Below are positions 57,169 through 64,000 of a DNA stretch of 64,000 nucleotides, piece by piece. The DNA comes from Devosia sediminis (GTDB lineage: Bacteria > Pseudomonadota > Alphaproteobacteria > Rhizobiales > Devosiaceae), in assembly GCF_016411825.1 (NCBI RefSeq), contig NZ_JAEKMH010000003.1, positions 186,001 through 250,000 on the forward strand, read 5' to 3'. A program made the position numbers and the translations under genes. The notes under the pieces are model-generated. The model saw only the letters and a program-made list of their open reading frames with translations, did no database searches and was not told where the DNA came from. Within the stretch, counting starts at the first letter, position 1; each line of letters starts with the position of its first letter.

Positions 57169-57240
57169 TGTCACCCCGGCGAAAGCCGGGGCCCATCCTG
57201 AGATATCAGGATGGATCCCGGCTCAGGGCCGGGATGACAG
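57169..57240. repeat. Palindromic repeat, TGTCACCCCGG type, copy 2
   Basis: TGTCACCCCGGCGAAAGCCGG at the left and CCGGGATGACA at the right are inverted, with CATCCTGAGATATCAGGATG as a central perfect dyad. It shares ends and core with 50966-51038, in the opposite orientation. Confidence 0.8.
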
Positions 57241-57262
57241 CCGGTGGGTGTGTGAGTGTGCC

Positions 57263-58228
57263 CTAGCGCAGATGCAGGCTCTCGATGGCCGCGAGTTGCT
57301 CTGCCTCCAGCGGCCCCGCCGCTTCGGCCTTGAGCGCCACCGACAGCTCGGCGCGGTTCTTCACCCCCAGCACCAGCGTATCGACCCCCTTGATCCCCAG
57401 CGCATAGCGGTGGGCGACAAGGGCCGGGTCTTCGCCCCAGCCCCGGCAGAGCGCCCGGAACGCTTCGGCCCTGGCATAGTCGTCGCGGTCCGGTCCGTGG
57501 GTGTCGGGTCGATCGAAGCTCTCGGTCAAGGCGCCCGCCTGCACGGCCCGCACCCCCATGACCCCCACTCCGGCGCGCCGCGCGGCGGCGATGACGTCGC
57601 GGGGCCGTGGCGCAAGGCCGGTACCGTTCATGGCGCCCGGACTGTCGAGCAGGTTGGCAATGGCCTGCACGGCGGCAGGCACCGGCCCCTCGGACAGCGC
57701 ATCGATGGTCGCCGCTGCATGATTGATGCCGGTAATACCCCAGTCGCCGATCAGTCCCTCGGCCACCAGCCGGGCAAAGGCCGGGCGTACTGCGTCCCGA
57801 TAAAGCGAAAGGGCTGTCGAGCGCTCGTTCTTGGGCGGCTCGCCCGGCGGATATTCGAAATCGTCGGGCCGGATTTCGCTGTGGAGCAGCATCATGTCCA
57901 CCCGCTCGAGCCGCATGGCGGCAAGGCTGGCGGCCAGCGATGCCCGCAGGCGGAAATAGACATCCTCCATCGCCACCGTGCCCAGGCTATACTTGGTGGT
58001 GACCCGCACGCCACTGGGCAGGCGCCCGGCAAAGGCCTCGCCGATCATCGCCTCGCAGATCTGGTAGCCGGGCGCCGCATCGATCAGCGTAATTCCGCCA
58101 TCGACTGCGGCGCGCAGCGTGGCCACGGCTTCCTCCTCCGAGGTCGGGCCCCAGACCTGGCCGATGCCACCGCCGCCCAGGGTCAGCCGGCTGACCGTGC
58201 CGAAGCGTCCCAATTGATTGGTCTTCAT
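57263..58228 (-). CDS. Aldo/keto reductase
   Basis: A 321-residue NAD(P)-dependent oxidoreductase. The catalytic tetrad can be read as Asp and Tyr in LIDAAPGYQICEAMIG, Lys in VTTKYSLG and His in DMMLLHSEI. The C-terminus has the cofactor-binding LVLGVKNRAEL. AAGGAGAATATGC precedes the ATG. It follows the second aldo/keto reductase by 23 bases on the same strand. The substrate is unknown; the two share only family-level similarity. Confidence 0.9.
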   Translation of the reverse strand: MKTNQLGRFGTVSRLTLGGGGIGQVWGPTSEEEAVATLRAAVDGGITLIDAAPGYQICEAMIGEAFAGRLPSGVRVTTKYSLGTVAMEDVYFRLRASLAASLAAMRLERVDMMLLHSEIRPDDFEYPPGEPPKNERSTALSLYRDAVRPAFARLVAEGLIGDWGITGINHAAATIDALSEGPVPAAVQAIANLLDSPGAMNGTGLAPRPRDVIAAARRAGVGVMGVRAVQAGALTESFDRPDTHGPDRDDYARAEAFRALCRGWGEDPALVAHRYALGIKGVDTLVLGVKNRAELSVALKAEAAGPLEAEQLAAIESLHLR

Positions 58229-58251
58229 GCATATTCTCCTTGGATATGGGC

Positions 58252-59247
58252 TCAGGCGAGCTGCAGGTCGGTCCGCAGCACGGCGTCGATCTCGGCCATC
58301 ACGGCCGCAGGCAACGGACCCTTTTCCAGCGCGCCCAGATTGTCCCGCACCTGGGCTTCCGTCTTGAAACCCGGGATCGGGAACGTGTGCGGCGAACGGG
58401 CCAGGATCCAGCCCAGCGCACCTTGAGCCGGCGTGCGACCGCCGCTGGTCAGCAGGTCGCGCAGCGCCGCCAGCCGCGCCAGCACCTGCGGGGTCGGAAC
58501 GCCGCCCTCGAAGTGCTTGACCCAGCTATGCCCGGCTCCGCGTACGTCGCCGGCGCCAAAGCGCGTCTGCGGGCCGAACTTGCCCGACAACAGGCCCATG
58601 GCCAGCGGCGAACGGTTGAGGCTGGCAAGGCCCGCCTCGGCGCAGAGATCGAGCATGTCGGGTCCATCATGCATCACGTTGAGCTCCTGCTGCACCGCAG
58701 CGAAATGCGGGAACTTCAGCATGCGTCGGGCCGCCCCGGCGTCGTCGGTGCTCCAGCCCCAGTGGCCGATCCGCCCGGCTTCCGCCAGCTTTTCCAGCGC
58801 CGCACCTGCCGCGTCCGCCTCGGCTTCCGTGAGGCCGCCCGGATGGATCTGGTAAAGGTCGATGCGCTCGATGCCGAGCCGCTTCAGCGACTGGGCATTG
58901 GCCCGGTCGATGTAAGAAGGGCTGACATCGACGCCGAGCACCGCCCGCTGTCCTGCGTCATAGGTAAAGCCGAACTTGGTGGCGATGATTACAGAGTCGC
59001 GCCGGCCCTTTATGGCAAGGCCGATGATTTCCTCGCTGTGTCCCGTGCCATAGGCATCGGCGCTGTCGATCAGCGTGGCGCCGAGATCGAGGCCGACCTC
59101 GATCGCGCGGATCGATTGGGCATCGTCCACCTCGCCCCAGCCGTCATTGCGCCCGTCGAGGGTGAAATGACCGCCGATCGCCCAGCATCCGAGCCCGATC
59201 GGCGCCACCATCCGGCCGGTACGGCCAAGCCTGCGTGTCAGTGCCAT
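58252..59247 (-). CDS. Aldo/keto reductase
   Basis: A 331-residue aldo/keto reductase. The tetrad is Asp and Tyr in LIDSADAYGTGHSEEIIG, Lys in IIATKFGFTYD and His in DLYQIHPGG. The C-terminal FPIPGFKTEAQVRDNLGALE binds the phosphate side of the cofactor. Its ATG lies inside the DUF1127 gene (10-base overlap), indicating coupled translation. It is divergent from the LysR gene, which probably regulates it. Confidence 0.92.
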   Translation of the reverse strand: MALTRRLGRTGRMVAPIGLGCWAIGGHFTLDGRNDGWGEVDDAQSIRAIEVGLDLGATLIDSADAYGTGHSEEIIGLAIKGRRDSVIIATKFGFTYDAGQRAVLGVDVSPSYIDRANAQSLKRLGIERIDLYQIHPGGLTEAEADAAGAALEKLAEAGRIGHWGWSTDDAGAARRMLKFPHFAAVQQELNVMHDGPDMLDLCAEAGLASLNRSPLAMGLLSGKFGPQTRFGAGDVRGAGHSWVKHFEGGVPTPQVLARLAALRDLLTSGGRTPAQGALGWILARSPHTFPIPGFKTEAQVRDNLGALEKGPLPAAVMAEIDAVLRTDLQLA

Positions 59248-59408
59248 TTGCGTGCCCCCTCCGCATCGAGGCGGGCAACGAAGTCGCCGATATGGCTGCG
59301 CTCGATGCCCATGTCGCCGAGCAGCCGATCGTCCAGCATGGACAGCTTGCGGCGGGTGACGTTGCGCATATGCCAGGCATGCAGCCGGCGGCTAAGGGGT
59401 TCGAACAT
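59238..59408 (-). CDS. DUF1127 small protein
   Basis: A 56-residue basic protein of the YjiS/DUF1127 type: WHMRNVTRRKLSMLDDRLLGDMGIERSHI. Arg-rich DUF1127 proteins of alphaproteobacteria are reported to bind RNA and affect phosphate and carbon metabolism. AGGAGACGAAG precedes ATG 59408; an upstream extension lacks support. It is the first gene of the minus-strand operon with the aldo/keto reductases, divergent from lysR. Confidence 0.88.
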   Translation of the reverse strand: MFEPLSRRLHAWHMRNVTRRKLSMLDDRLLGDMGIERSHIGDFVARLDAEGARKWH

Positions 59409-59534
59409 TCTTCGTCTCCTCTGAAATTGGGCGCAGCCGGATCCGGTCACGGCACGGTGGGTGCCGCGTTTCAAAACCAGATGTGTGCTGCGATATCGAT
59501 CCGCATGTCCGCGGATCGCTGCGGAGACAATTGC

Positions 59535-59589
59535 GCATTTCTGGCGGTTTGCGCTATATTCAGGAACGCAATACGCTTTTCAGAAATGC
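59535..59589. promoter_or_regulatory. Inverted repeat GCATTTCTG / CAGAAATGC and inner LysR-like box
   Basis: A perfect 9-base inverted repeat (59535-59543 and 59581-59589) frames the divergent promoter region. Between the arms TTGCG-N13-CGCAA (about 59549-59571) has the T-N11-A form of LysR sites. One arm lies just 3 bases before the lysR ATG. Regulation of both lysR and the DUF1127 operon is inferred. Confidence 0.45.
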
Positions 59590-59592
59590 AAA

Positions 59593-60468
59593 ATGGATTT
59601 CTCCTGGGACGACCTCAGACTGTTTCTTGATGTCGCGCGGCTGGGTGGGCTGAGTGCCGCGACCACGACGACCGGCCTTTCGGCAGCCACGCTCGGCCGG
59701 CGCGTTACCGCGCTGGAACACCAGGTCGGCGAGCCGCTCTTCGTGCGCAGTCAAACCGGTTATCGTCTGACCCCCTCCGGTGAGGAACTGCTCTTGCGCG
59801 CCGAAGAGGTCGAGGCGGCCATGCTGTCCCTCAAGCGCTGGAAGGACGGCGCCATCGGTGAGCGCGTGGTGCGTGTGTCAGCCGGCCCCTGGACCTCGGC
59901 TTTCCTTGCGCGTCATATCGCCGATATCTGGACCGCCGCCGACCGCTTCGCGCTTGAACTCGTGACCGCCAGCCAGAAGGTCGATATCGGCCGGCGCCAT
60001 GCCGATATCGGCCTCCGCAACCAGCGTCCCACCGAGCCTTTCCTTGCCGGCCGGCTGATCGGCAAGGTTGCCTATGCCCTTTATGCCCGGCCCGAGCTAA
60101 TCAACGGCGTTGCCGCGGGCTATTTTGTCGGCGTGGCCGGGGAGGGTGGACAGACCCATTCGGCGCGCTGGCTCCATGCCCGCCATGGCGATCGCATCGC
60201 TACCCGCGGCAATGACGCCATGAGCGTCCTCGAACTGGTGGCGGCCGGGGCCGGCATTTCGGTTTTTCCCTGTTTCGTGGGCGACAGCGATCCGCGCGTC
60301 CACCGCATGGCCGCGCCCGTGCCCGAACTCGAAACCGAGCAATGGCTGGTCTGCCACCACGAGGAGCGCCACCTCCCTGCCGTGCGCATGGTGACCGACC
60401 GCATCGCCGCGCTGATGCGCAAGCACAGTGCGCTCTTCCGGGGCGAGGCGGCCCCCGAGGGCCAGTGA
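59593..60468 (+). CDS. LysR family transcriptional regulator
   Basis: A 291-residue regulator. The N-terminal winged helix (residues 3-62) reads DDLRLFLDVARLGGLSAAT and ATLGRRVTALEHQVGEPLFVRSQTGYRLTPSG. The effector domain is shorter and more divergent than usual. ATG 59593 begins the family N-terminus. It is divergent from DUF1127 and two aldo/keto reductases. The ligand is unknown. Confidence 0.92.
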   Translation: MDFSWDDLRLFLDVARLGGLSAATTTTGLSAATLGRRVTALEHQVGEPLFVRSQTGYRLTPSGEELLLRAEEVEAAMLSLKRWKDGAIGERVVRVSAGPWTSAFLARHIADIWTAADRFALELVTASQKVDIGRRHADIGLRNQRPTEPFLAGRLIGKVAYALYARPELINGVAAGYFVGVAGEGGQTHSARWLHARHGDRIATRGNDAMSVLELVAAGAGISVFPCFVGDSDPRVHRMAAPVPELETEQWLVCHHEERHLPAVRMVTDRIAALMRKHSALFRGEAAPEGQ

Positions 60469-60539
60469 AACGGGCCTTAGCACTGTATTAGCGCCTCGGG
60501 CGCACTCTTGCTGCCGGCGTGAAAAATGGGCGACGCTCC

Positions 60540-61121
60540 ATGCAGGCATTTGCTTACATCGTGGGGCCCGATAGCGGTCCTCGGGCGGCTTTGTTCGATC
60601 TGGCACGGGGCATCGGCTTTGCCGGGGTCGCGCCGCTCTCGTCCATGGCCGCGGCCGGGCAACAGATACTTGCGACCCCGCTGTGCTTTTTCCTCTTCGC
60701 CGCGACCGACGATCTGCGGAGCCTGCGCGGCATTGCCGATGCCGTGCGCTTTTCCACGGTGCGGCGGCTGCGTTTTTCCCCGCTCGTCTATTTTGCCGAG
60801 AGCCCTTCCGCCGAAACCATCGGCGCCTGCCTCAATATGGGGTTCGACGATATCATCACCATGCCCTTCACCCAGGCGCGGGTGGAGGAGCGGCTCGCCC
60901 GCCAAGTAGGCCAGCCGCTGGTCTATTACGAAACCGCAAGCTATTTCGGCCCCGACCGGCGTGGTCGCAACGGCCTGCCGCGCACCGCGCACGAGAACCG
61001 CACAGGCGGGGTCTATCGCCGGTTCGAGATCATCCGCGACATCACGGGCGGCACGCATGTGCTGCGGGACGATCATGTCGTACCCGAGGCCCGTGTGACC
61101 GTCATGCAATCGTTGCAATAA
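60540..61121 (+). CDS. Degenerate response-regulator receiver-like protein
   Basis: A 193-residue soluble protein. The arrangement AYIVGPDSGPRAALFDLARGIGF, LCFFLFAATDDLRSLRGI, SPLVYFAESPSAETIGACLNMGFDDIITMPFTQARVEERL follows the alpha/beta pattern of receiver domains, with the late GFDD-I-MPF region matching the lysine-loop part. The phospho-acceptor aspartate is replaced in a hydrophobic strand (FFLFAATDD), so phosphorylation is doubtful. The tail ETASYFGPDRRGRNG is a motif I associate with alphaproteobacterial receiver-like proteins. GTG 60519 is an alternative start. The partner is unknown. Confidence 0.6.
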   Translation: MQAFAYIVGPDSGPRAALFDLARGIGFAGVAPLSSMAAAGQQILATPLCFFLFAATDDLRSLRGIADAVRFSTVRRLRFSPLVYFAESPSAETIGACLNMGFDDIITMPFTQARVEERLARQVGQPLVYYETASYFGPDRRGRNGLPRTAHENRTGGVYRRFEIIRDITGGTHVLRDDHVVPEARVTVMQSLQ

Positions 61122-61211
61122 ACCGTTCTACAAAATGCTCCGGCCTATTCTCAGCGCTGCTGAAATCGCCTAGCTTGCGGCCCATCGATCTGATTTGAGC
61201 ACTTTCCAAAA

Positions 61212-62384
61212 ATGCGATTTGGCCTTGCGCTGCCGCCCCAGATCAAGGTCTTCGGGGCATTCTTCGTTTATTCCTTCTGCATGGGATCCATCTTCCCCCG
61301 CCTCCCCGATATTCAGGAGGCCATGGGTGTGGGCGAAGGTGCGCTGGGCCTGGCGCTGATCGGCTCGGCCGTCGGTACGCTGATTTCGCTGACCTTTGCC
61401 GGCCGCTTCGTCGAGGCCGTCGGGTATCGCCGCGTCCTGCTCGTCGCCATCCCGCTGCTTTCCGCGCTCTATGCGCTGGCCAGTTGGGCGCAGTCGCCGC
61501 TCGCCTTCTTCCTGCTGCTCCTGCCCGTGGGCCTTACCATCGGCTGCATCGAGATCATCATCAATGTCGAGGCCGACCGGGTCGAACACCAGATCGGCCG
61601 CCGCATCATGAGCCGCGCGCACGCCTTCTGGAGCCTCGGCTTCTTTGCCGCCGGCATGGTCGGCTCCTTTGTCGCCCAATCAGGGCTCGAAGTGCATTTC
61701 CACCTCATGCTGATGATCCCGGTGGTCATCCTCGCGACCCTGCTTGTGCTCGGACAGTTCCAGCCGGCGCCGCATCGCCATGACACCAGCGCCGAAGAGG
61801 CGCCGCGTTTTGCCCGCCCCACCACCACCATCATGGCGCTGGTCGCCGTCTGCCTTTCGGCCATGCTGATGGAGGGCGCAGGCATTGACTGGTCGGCCAT
61901 CTACATGCGCAACATCTTCGGCGCCGAGCCCTTCTGGGCCGGTCTTGCCGTCGCCACCGTGGCCGGTTCGCAGGGTGTCGCCCGCTTCTTTGCCGACAGC
62001 TTCGTCGAGCGTTTCAGCCCGGTTCTCGTGGCCCGCGTGCTGCTGACCGTTCTGGGTGCCGGCGTGCTCGCCGCCTTCTTCGCCCCTGCCGCCTGGGTCG
62101 CCTATCTCGGTTTCGCGCTGATCGGCGTCGGCTCCTCGGCGCTGTTCCCGCTGGCCATGTCGGCCGCCGCGCAGCAGACCGATCGGCCCGCCGCCATCAA
62201 CGTCGCCGCCCTGGCGCAGTTCTCCTTCACCGCTTTCCTCCTCGGGCCGCCACTCCTTGGCTATATCGGCGAGCATTTCGGCATTCAGTGGGTGTTCGGC
62301 GTCGGCTTCCCGCTGGTGCTGCTCGGCCTTGCCACCGCCCATGTGCTGGGTCCCAAGCCCGTGCTGCGCGAGGTGACGCCATGA
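61212..62384 (+). CDS. MFS transporter (paralogue 1)
   Basis: A 390-residue transporter with twelve hydrophobic segments. Characteristic pieces are GSIFPRLPDIQEAMGVGEGALGL at the end of segment 1, INVEADRVEHQIGRRIMSRAHAFWSLGFF in the middle, MEGAGIDWSAIYMRNIF at segment 7 and AAAQQTDRPAAINVAALAQFSF at segment 11. It resembles YbjJ-like or sugar-permease-related exporters. The next gene is a paralogue with the same motifs, overlapping by 4 bases. No ribosome site is obvious. Confidence 0.92.
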   Translation: MRFGLALPPQIKVFGAFFVYSFCMGSIFPRLPDIQEAMGVGEGALGLALIGSAVGTLISLTFAGRFVEAVGYRRVLLVAIPLLSALYALASWAQSPLAFFLLLLPVGLTIGCIEIIINVEADRVEHQIGRRIMSRAHAFWSLGFFAAGMVGSFVAQSGLEVHFHLMLMIPVVILATLLVLGQFQPAPHRHDTSAEEAPRFARPTTTIMALVAVCLSAMLMEGAGIDWSAIYMRNIFGAEPFWAGLAVATVAGSQGVARFFADSFVERFSPVLVARVLLTVLGAGVLAAFFAPAAWVAYLGFALIGVGSSALFPLAMSAAAQQTDRPAAINVAALAQFSFTAFLLGPPLLGYIGEHFGIQWVFGVGFPLVLLGLATAHVLGPKPVLREVTP

Positions 62385-63574
62385 GGATCGAACCGCAGCA
62401 TCGCATCTATGCCTGCTTCTTCTTTTTCGCCGTGACCACCGGCGCGCTGATGGCGCGCCTGCCCGATATCCAGACCCATTTCGGCCTCACCGAGGGGCAG
62501 CTCGGGCTCACCATGATCGGCATGGCCATCGGCTCGCTGATCGCGCTGACCGTGGGCGCGCCCATCGTCGAAAAGCTCGGCTTCCGCACCACCGCCTTTT
62601 TCACCACGCTGGGGCCGGCCATCCTTTTTGCCACCATTCCCTGGCTGCCGGTGGCGCCGGCCATGTTCGCCGTGCTGTTCATCGTGGGACTCCTGGCCGG
62701 GGCCCTGGAGATCAATCTCAATGTCGAGATCGATCGCCTCGAAGCCCAGTCCGGCAAGCGCTACATGAACCGCGCCCATGGCTTCTGGAGCGTCGGCTTC
62801 TTCGTCACCGCCCTTTTCGGCGCCATGATCCGCCAGTCCGGCGTGTCGGCGGGCCTGCATATGGGTGCGGTGGCGCTGATCGTCGTCGTGATCGGCGGCT
62901 GGCTCATCTATGGCGCCACCAATGCGCCGAAAAAGCCCCAGGCGGCGGGCGAGGCCTCAGGCCACCACTTCGCCTTCCCCAATTTGGGGCTCCTGCCGCT
63001 CTGCCTCATCGGCTTTGCCGCCTTCCTCGTCGAGGGCGCCGGCATCGACTGGTCGGCCATCTATATGCGCGACGTCTTCGCCGTCGAACCCTTTGTGGGC
63101 GGCATGGGCCTCACGCTCTTTGCCTTTTTCATGGCGGTGATGCGCCTTTCGGCCGATCCCATCGTTTCCCGCTATGGGCCGCGCAATGTCGCCATGGTCA
63201 TGCTGAGCTTTGCCAGCCTCGGCGCCCTGGCGGTCGGCGTTGCGCCCCATCCCGCGCTGGCCCTCCTCGGCTTTGCCCTGATGGGCGCGGGCTGCTCGGC
63301 GGTCTATCCGCTGGCGGTTTCGGCCGCCGCGCAGCGCACCGACAGGCCGGCGGCGGTCAATGTCGCCGCCCTGGGGCAGGTGAGCTTCGTGGTCTTCTTC
63401 CTCGCGCCGCCCCTGCTGGGCTTCGTGGCCGAATATATCCACATCCGCGCCTCCTACCTCATCTGCCTGCCCTTGCTCTTGGCGGGTCTCTGGGCGTCGA
63501 GCTTTGCGCTCGGCACCAAAAAGGTGGACACTCCTCCGGGAATGCCCGCCGAACCTCTGGGACCCAATGGCTGA
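62381..63574 (+). CDS. MFS transporter (paralogue 2)
   Basis: A 397-residue transporter parallel to the preceding one: LMARLPDIQTHFGLTEGQLGL, LNVEIDRLEAQSGKRYMNRAHGFWSVGFF, VEGAGIDWSAIYMRDVF and AAAQRTDRPAAVNVAALGQVSF. ATG 62381 overlaps the previous stop (ATGA). The tandem arrangement and shared length indicate a local duplication. They may act separately or as a pair. The substrate is unknown. It overlaps mmcB by 8 bases. Confidence 0.92.
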   Translation: MRIEPQHRIYACFFFFAVTTGALMARLPDIQTHFGLTEGQLGLTMIGMAIGSLIALTVGAPIVEKLGFRTTAFFTTLGPAILFATIPWLPVAPAMFAVLFIVGLLAGALEINLNVEIDRLEAQSGKRYMNRAHGFWSVGFFVTALFGAMIRQSGVSAGLHMGAVALIVVVIGGWLIYGATNAPKKPQAAGEASGHHFAFPNLGLLPLCLIGFAAFLVEGAGIDWSAIYMRDVFAVEPFVGGMGLTLFAFFMAVMRLSADPIVSRYGPRNVAMVMLSFASLGALAVGVAPHPALALLGFALMGAGCSAVYPLAVSAAAQRTDRPAAVNVAALGQVSFVVFFLAPPLLGFVAEYIHIRASYLICLPLLLAGLWASSFALGTKKVDTPPGMPAEPLGPNG

Positions 63575-64000
63575 CCTGCCACCTATCGTCGACCTCCGCC
63601 AGTCGGCTACGGCCCTGCGCGTCCAGCGCGGGGTCATGCGCATGCTGCGCGAGCGTCACGACATGTCCTGCTATGCCGAAGTGCCGCTGGCCAATGGCCG
63701 CCGCGCCGATGTCATGGCGGTCGGCCCCAAGGGCGAAATCTGGATCATCGAGATCAAGTCGAGCCTCATCGATTTCCAGGTCGATCGCAAATGGCCCGAA
63801 TACCGTGAGTTTTCTGACCGCTTCTTTTTCGCCAAGCCGCCCGAGCTCGATGCGGAAATCTTTCCCGAAAGCGAGGGCCTGATCGTCGCCGACGGCCATG
63901 ACGGGGCCATCCTCCGCGACAGTCCCGACACCCCGCTCGCCCCAGCCCGGCGCAAGGCACTGATGCTCAAGCTTGCCCGCATGGGCGCCGACCGCATCCA
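63567..64000 (+). CDS. mmcB: MmcB family DNA repair protein, N-terminal part (cut by window edge)
   Basis: 144 codons of a gene running off the window. MADLPPIVDLRQSATALRVQ, ANGRRADVMAVGPKGEIWIIEIKSS (acidic residues and Glu-x-Lys of a nuclease-like fold), and DRKWPEYREFSDRFFFAKPPE are MmcB (DUF1052) hallmarks. In Caulobacter MmcB is reported as a CcrM-methylation-regulated putative endonuclease in DNA repair. It overlaps the MFS gene by 8 bases. Confidence 0.9.
   Translation, partial: MADLPPIVDLRQSATALRVQRGVMRMLRERHDMSCYAEVPLANGRRADVMAVGPKGEIWIIEIKSSLIDFQVDRKWPEYREFSDRFFFAKPPELDAEIFPESEGLIVADGHDGAILRDSPDTPLAPARRKALMLKLARMGADRI

Noticed and set aside
41992-57240. CRISPR array
   Set aside because: The repeats are long dyads scattered between genes, not evenly spaced short direct repeats with unique spacers, and no cas genes are present.

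Overview
The window is a GC-rich stretch of an alphaproteobacterial chromosome, most likely from the order Hyphomicrobiales (Rhizobiales). A Devosia-like organism is my best guess, but this is an inference from gene content. The grounds are the dense set of ABC and TRAP uptake operons, DUF1127 and MmcB genes, a CoA-acylating semialdehyde dehydrogenase set beside a RutR-type regulator, and many intergenic palindromic repeats. Genes are tightly packed, often with 4-base ATGA/GTGA overlaps. I see no rRNA, CRISPR array, insertion sequence or prophage. One tRNA-Ser(GGA) is present.

Region 1 (1-11.5 kb) is a sugar-acid catabolic locus. A partial Gfo/Idh/MocA oxidoreductase diverges from a GntR/FCD regulator. 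A CUT1-type sugar ABC transporter follows (ATPase, Tat-exported binding protein, two permeases), then a second oxidoreductase, a SAF-domain dehydrogenase, an Asp/Glu-racemase-like protein, a DUF1537 four-carbon acid-sugar kinase (OtnK-like) and a class II aldolase-type decarboxylase (OtnC-like). A second GntR/FCD gene closes the locus. Region 2 (11.9-18.5 kb) holds an XRE/MmyB-type regulator, a class C beta-lactamase and the trehalose-forming pair treZ-treY. Region 3 (18.3-22.7 kb, minus strand) is a siderophore-iron uptake operon: binding protein, two FecCD permeases and a siderophore-interacting reductase, with no ATPase visible.

Region 4 (22.8-29.5 kb) is a second carbon-uptake locus: a TRAP transporter (DctPQM) followed by a single-chain dihydroxyacetone-type kinase, with an IclR regulator and a divergent DapA-family lyase. 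A repeated TATTC/GGATA-type motif lies on both sides of the regulator. Region 5 (29.6-36.8 kb) is mixed: tRNA-Ser, msrA, small hypothetical genes, a GT-C-like membrane protein, a VOC protein, a GGDEF protein and a low-GC orphan gene of unknown function.

Region 6 (36.9-48.3 kb) is a reductive pyrimidine degradation locus. A RutR-type TetR regulator, with a RutR-like operator in front of it, diverges from an omega-aminotransferase, a malonate/methylmalonate-semialdehyde dehydrogenase, an N-carbamoyl-beta-alanine amidohydrolase, a dihydropyrimidinase and an NMT1/ThiY-type ABC transporter. A DUF559 gene bracketed by palindromic repeats sits inside it. Dihydropyrimidine dehydrogenase is not in the window.

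Region 7 (48.4-64 kb) contains a membrane-protein trio in which two 24-residue microproteins flank a 299-residue protein, a TetR-VOC pair with two matching operators, redox and stress proteins (glutathione peroxidase, 1-Cys peroxiredoxin, SelT-like, YegP), a polar amino-acid transporter without ATPase, creA, an rlpA-like gene, a LysR-controlled aldo/keto reductase group, tandem MFS paralogues and the start of mmcB. At least four kinds of dyad repeat are scattered through 42-57 kb.
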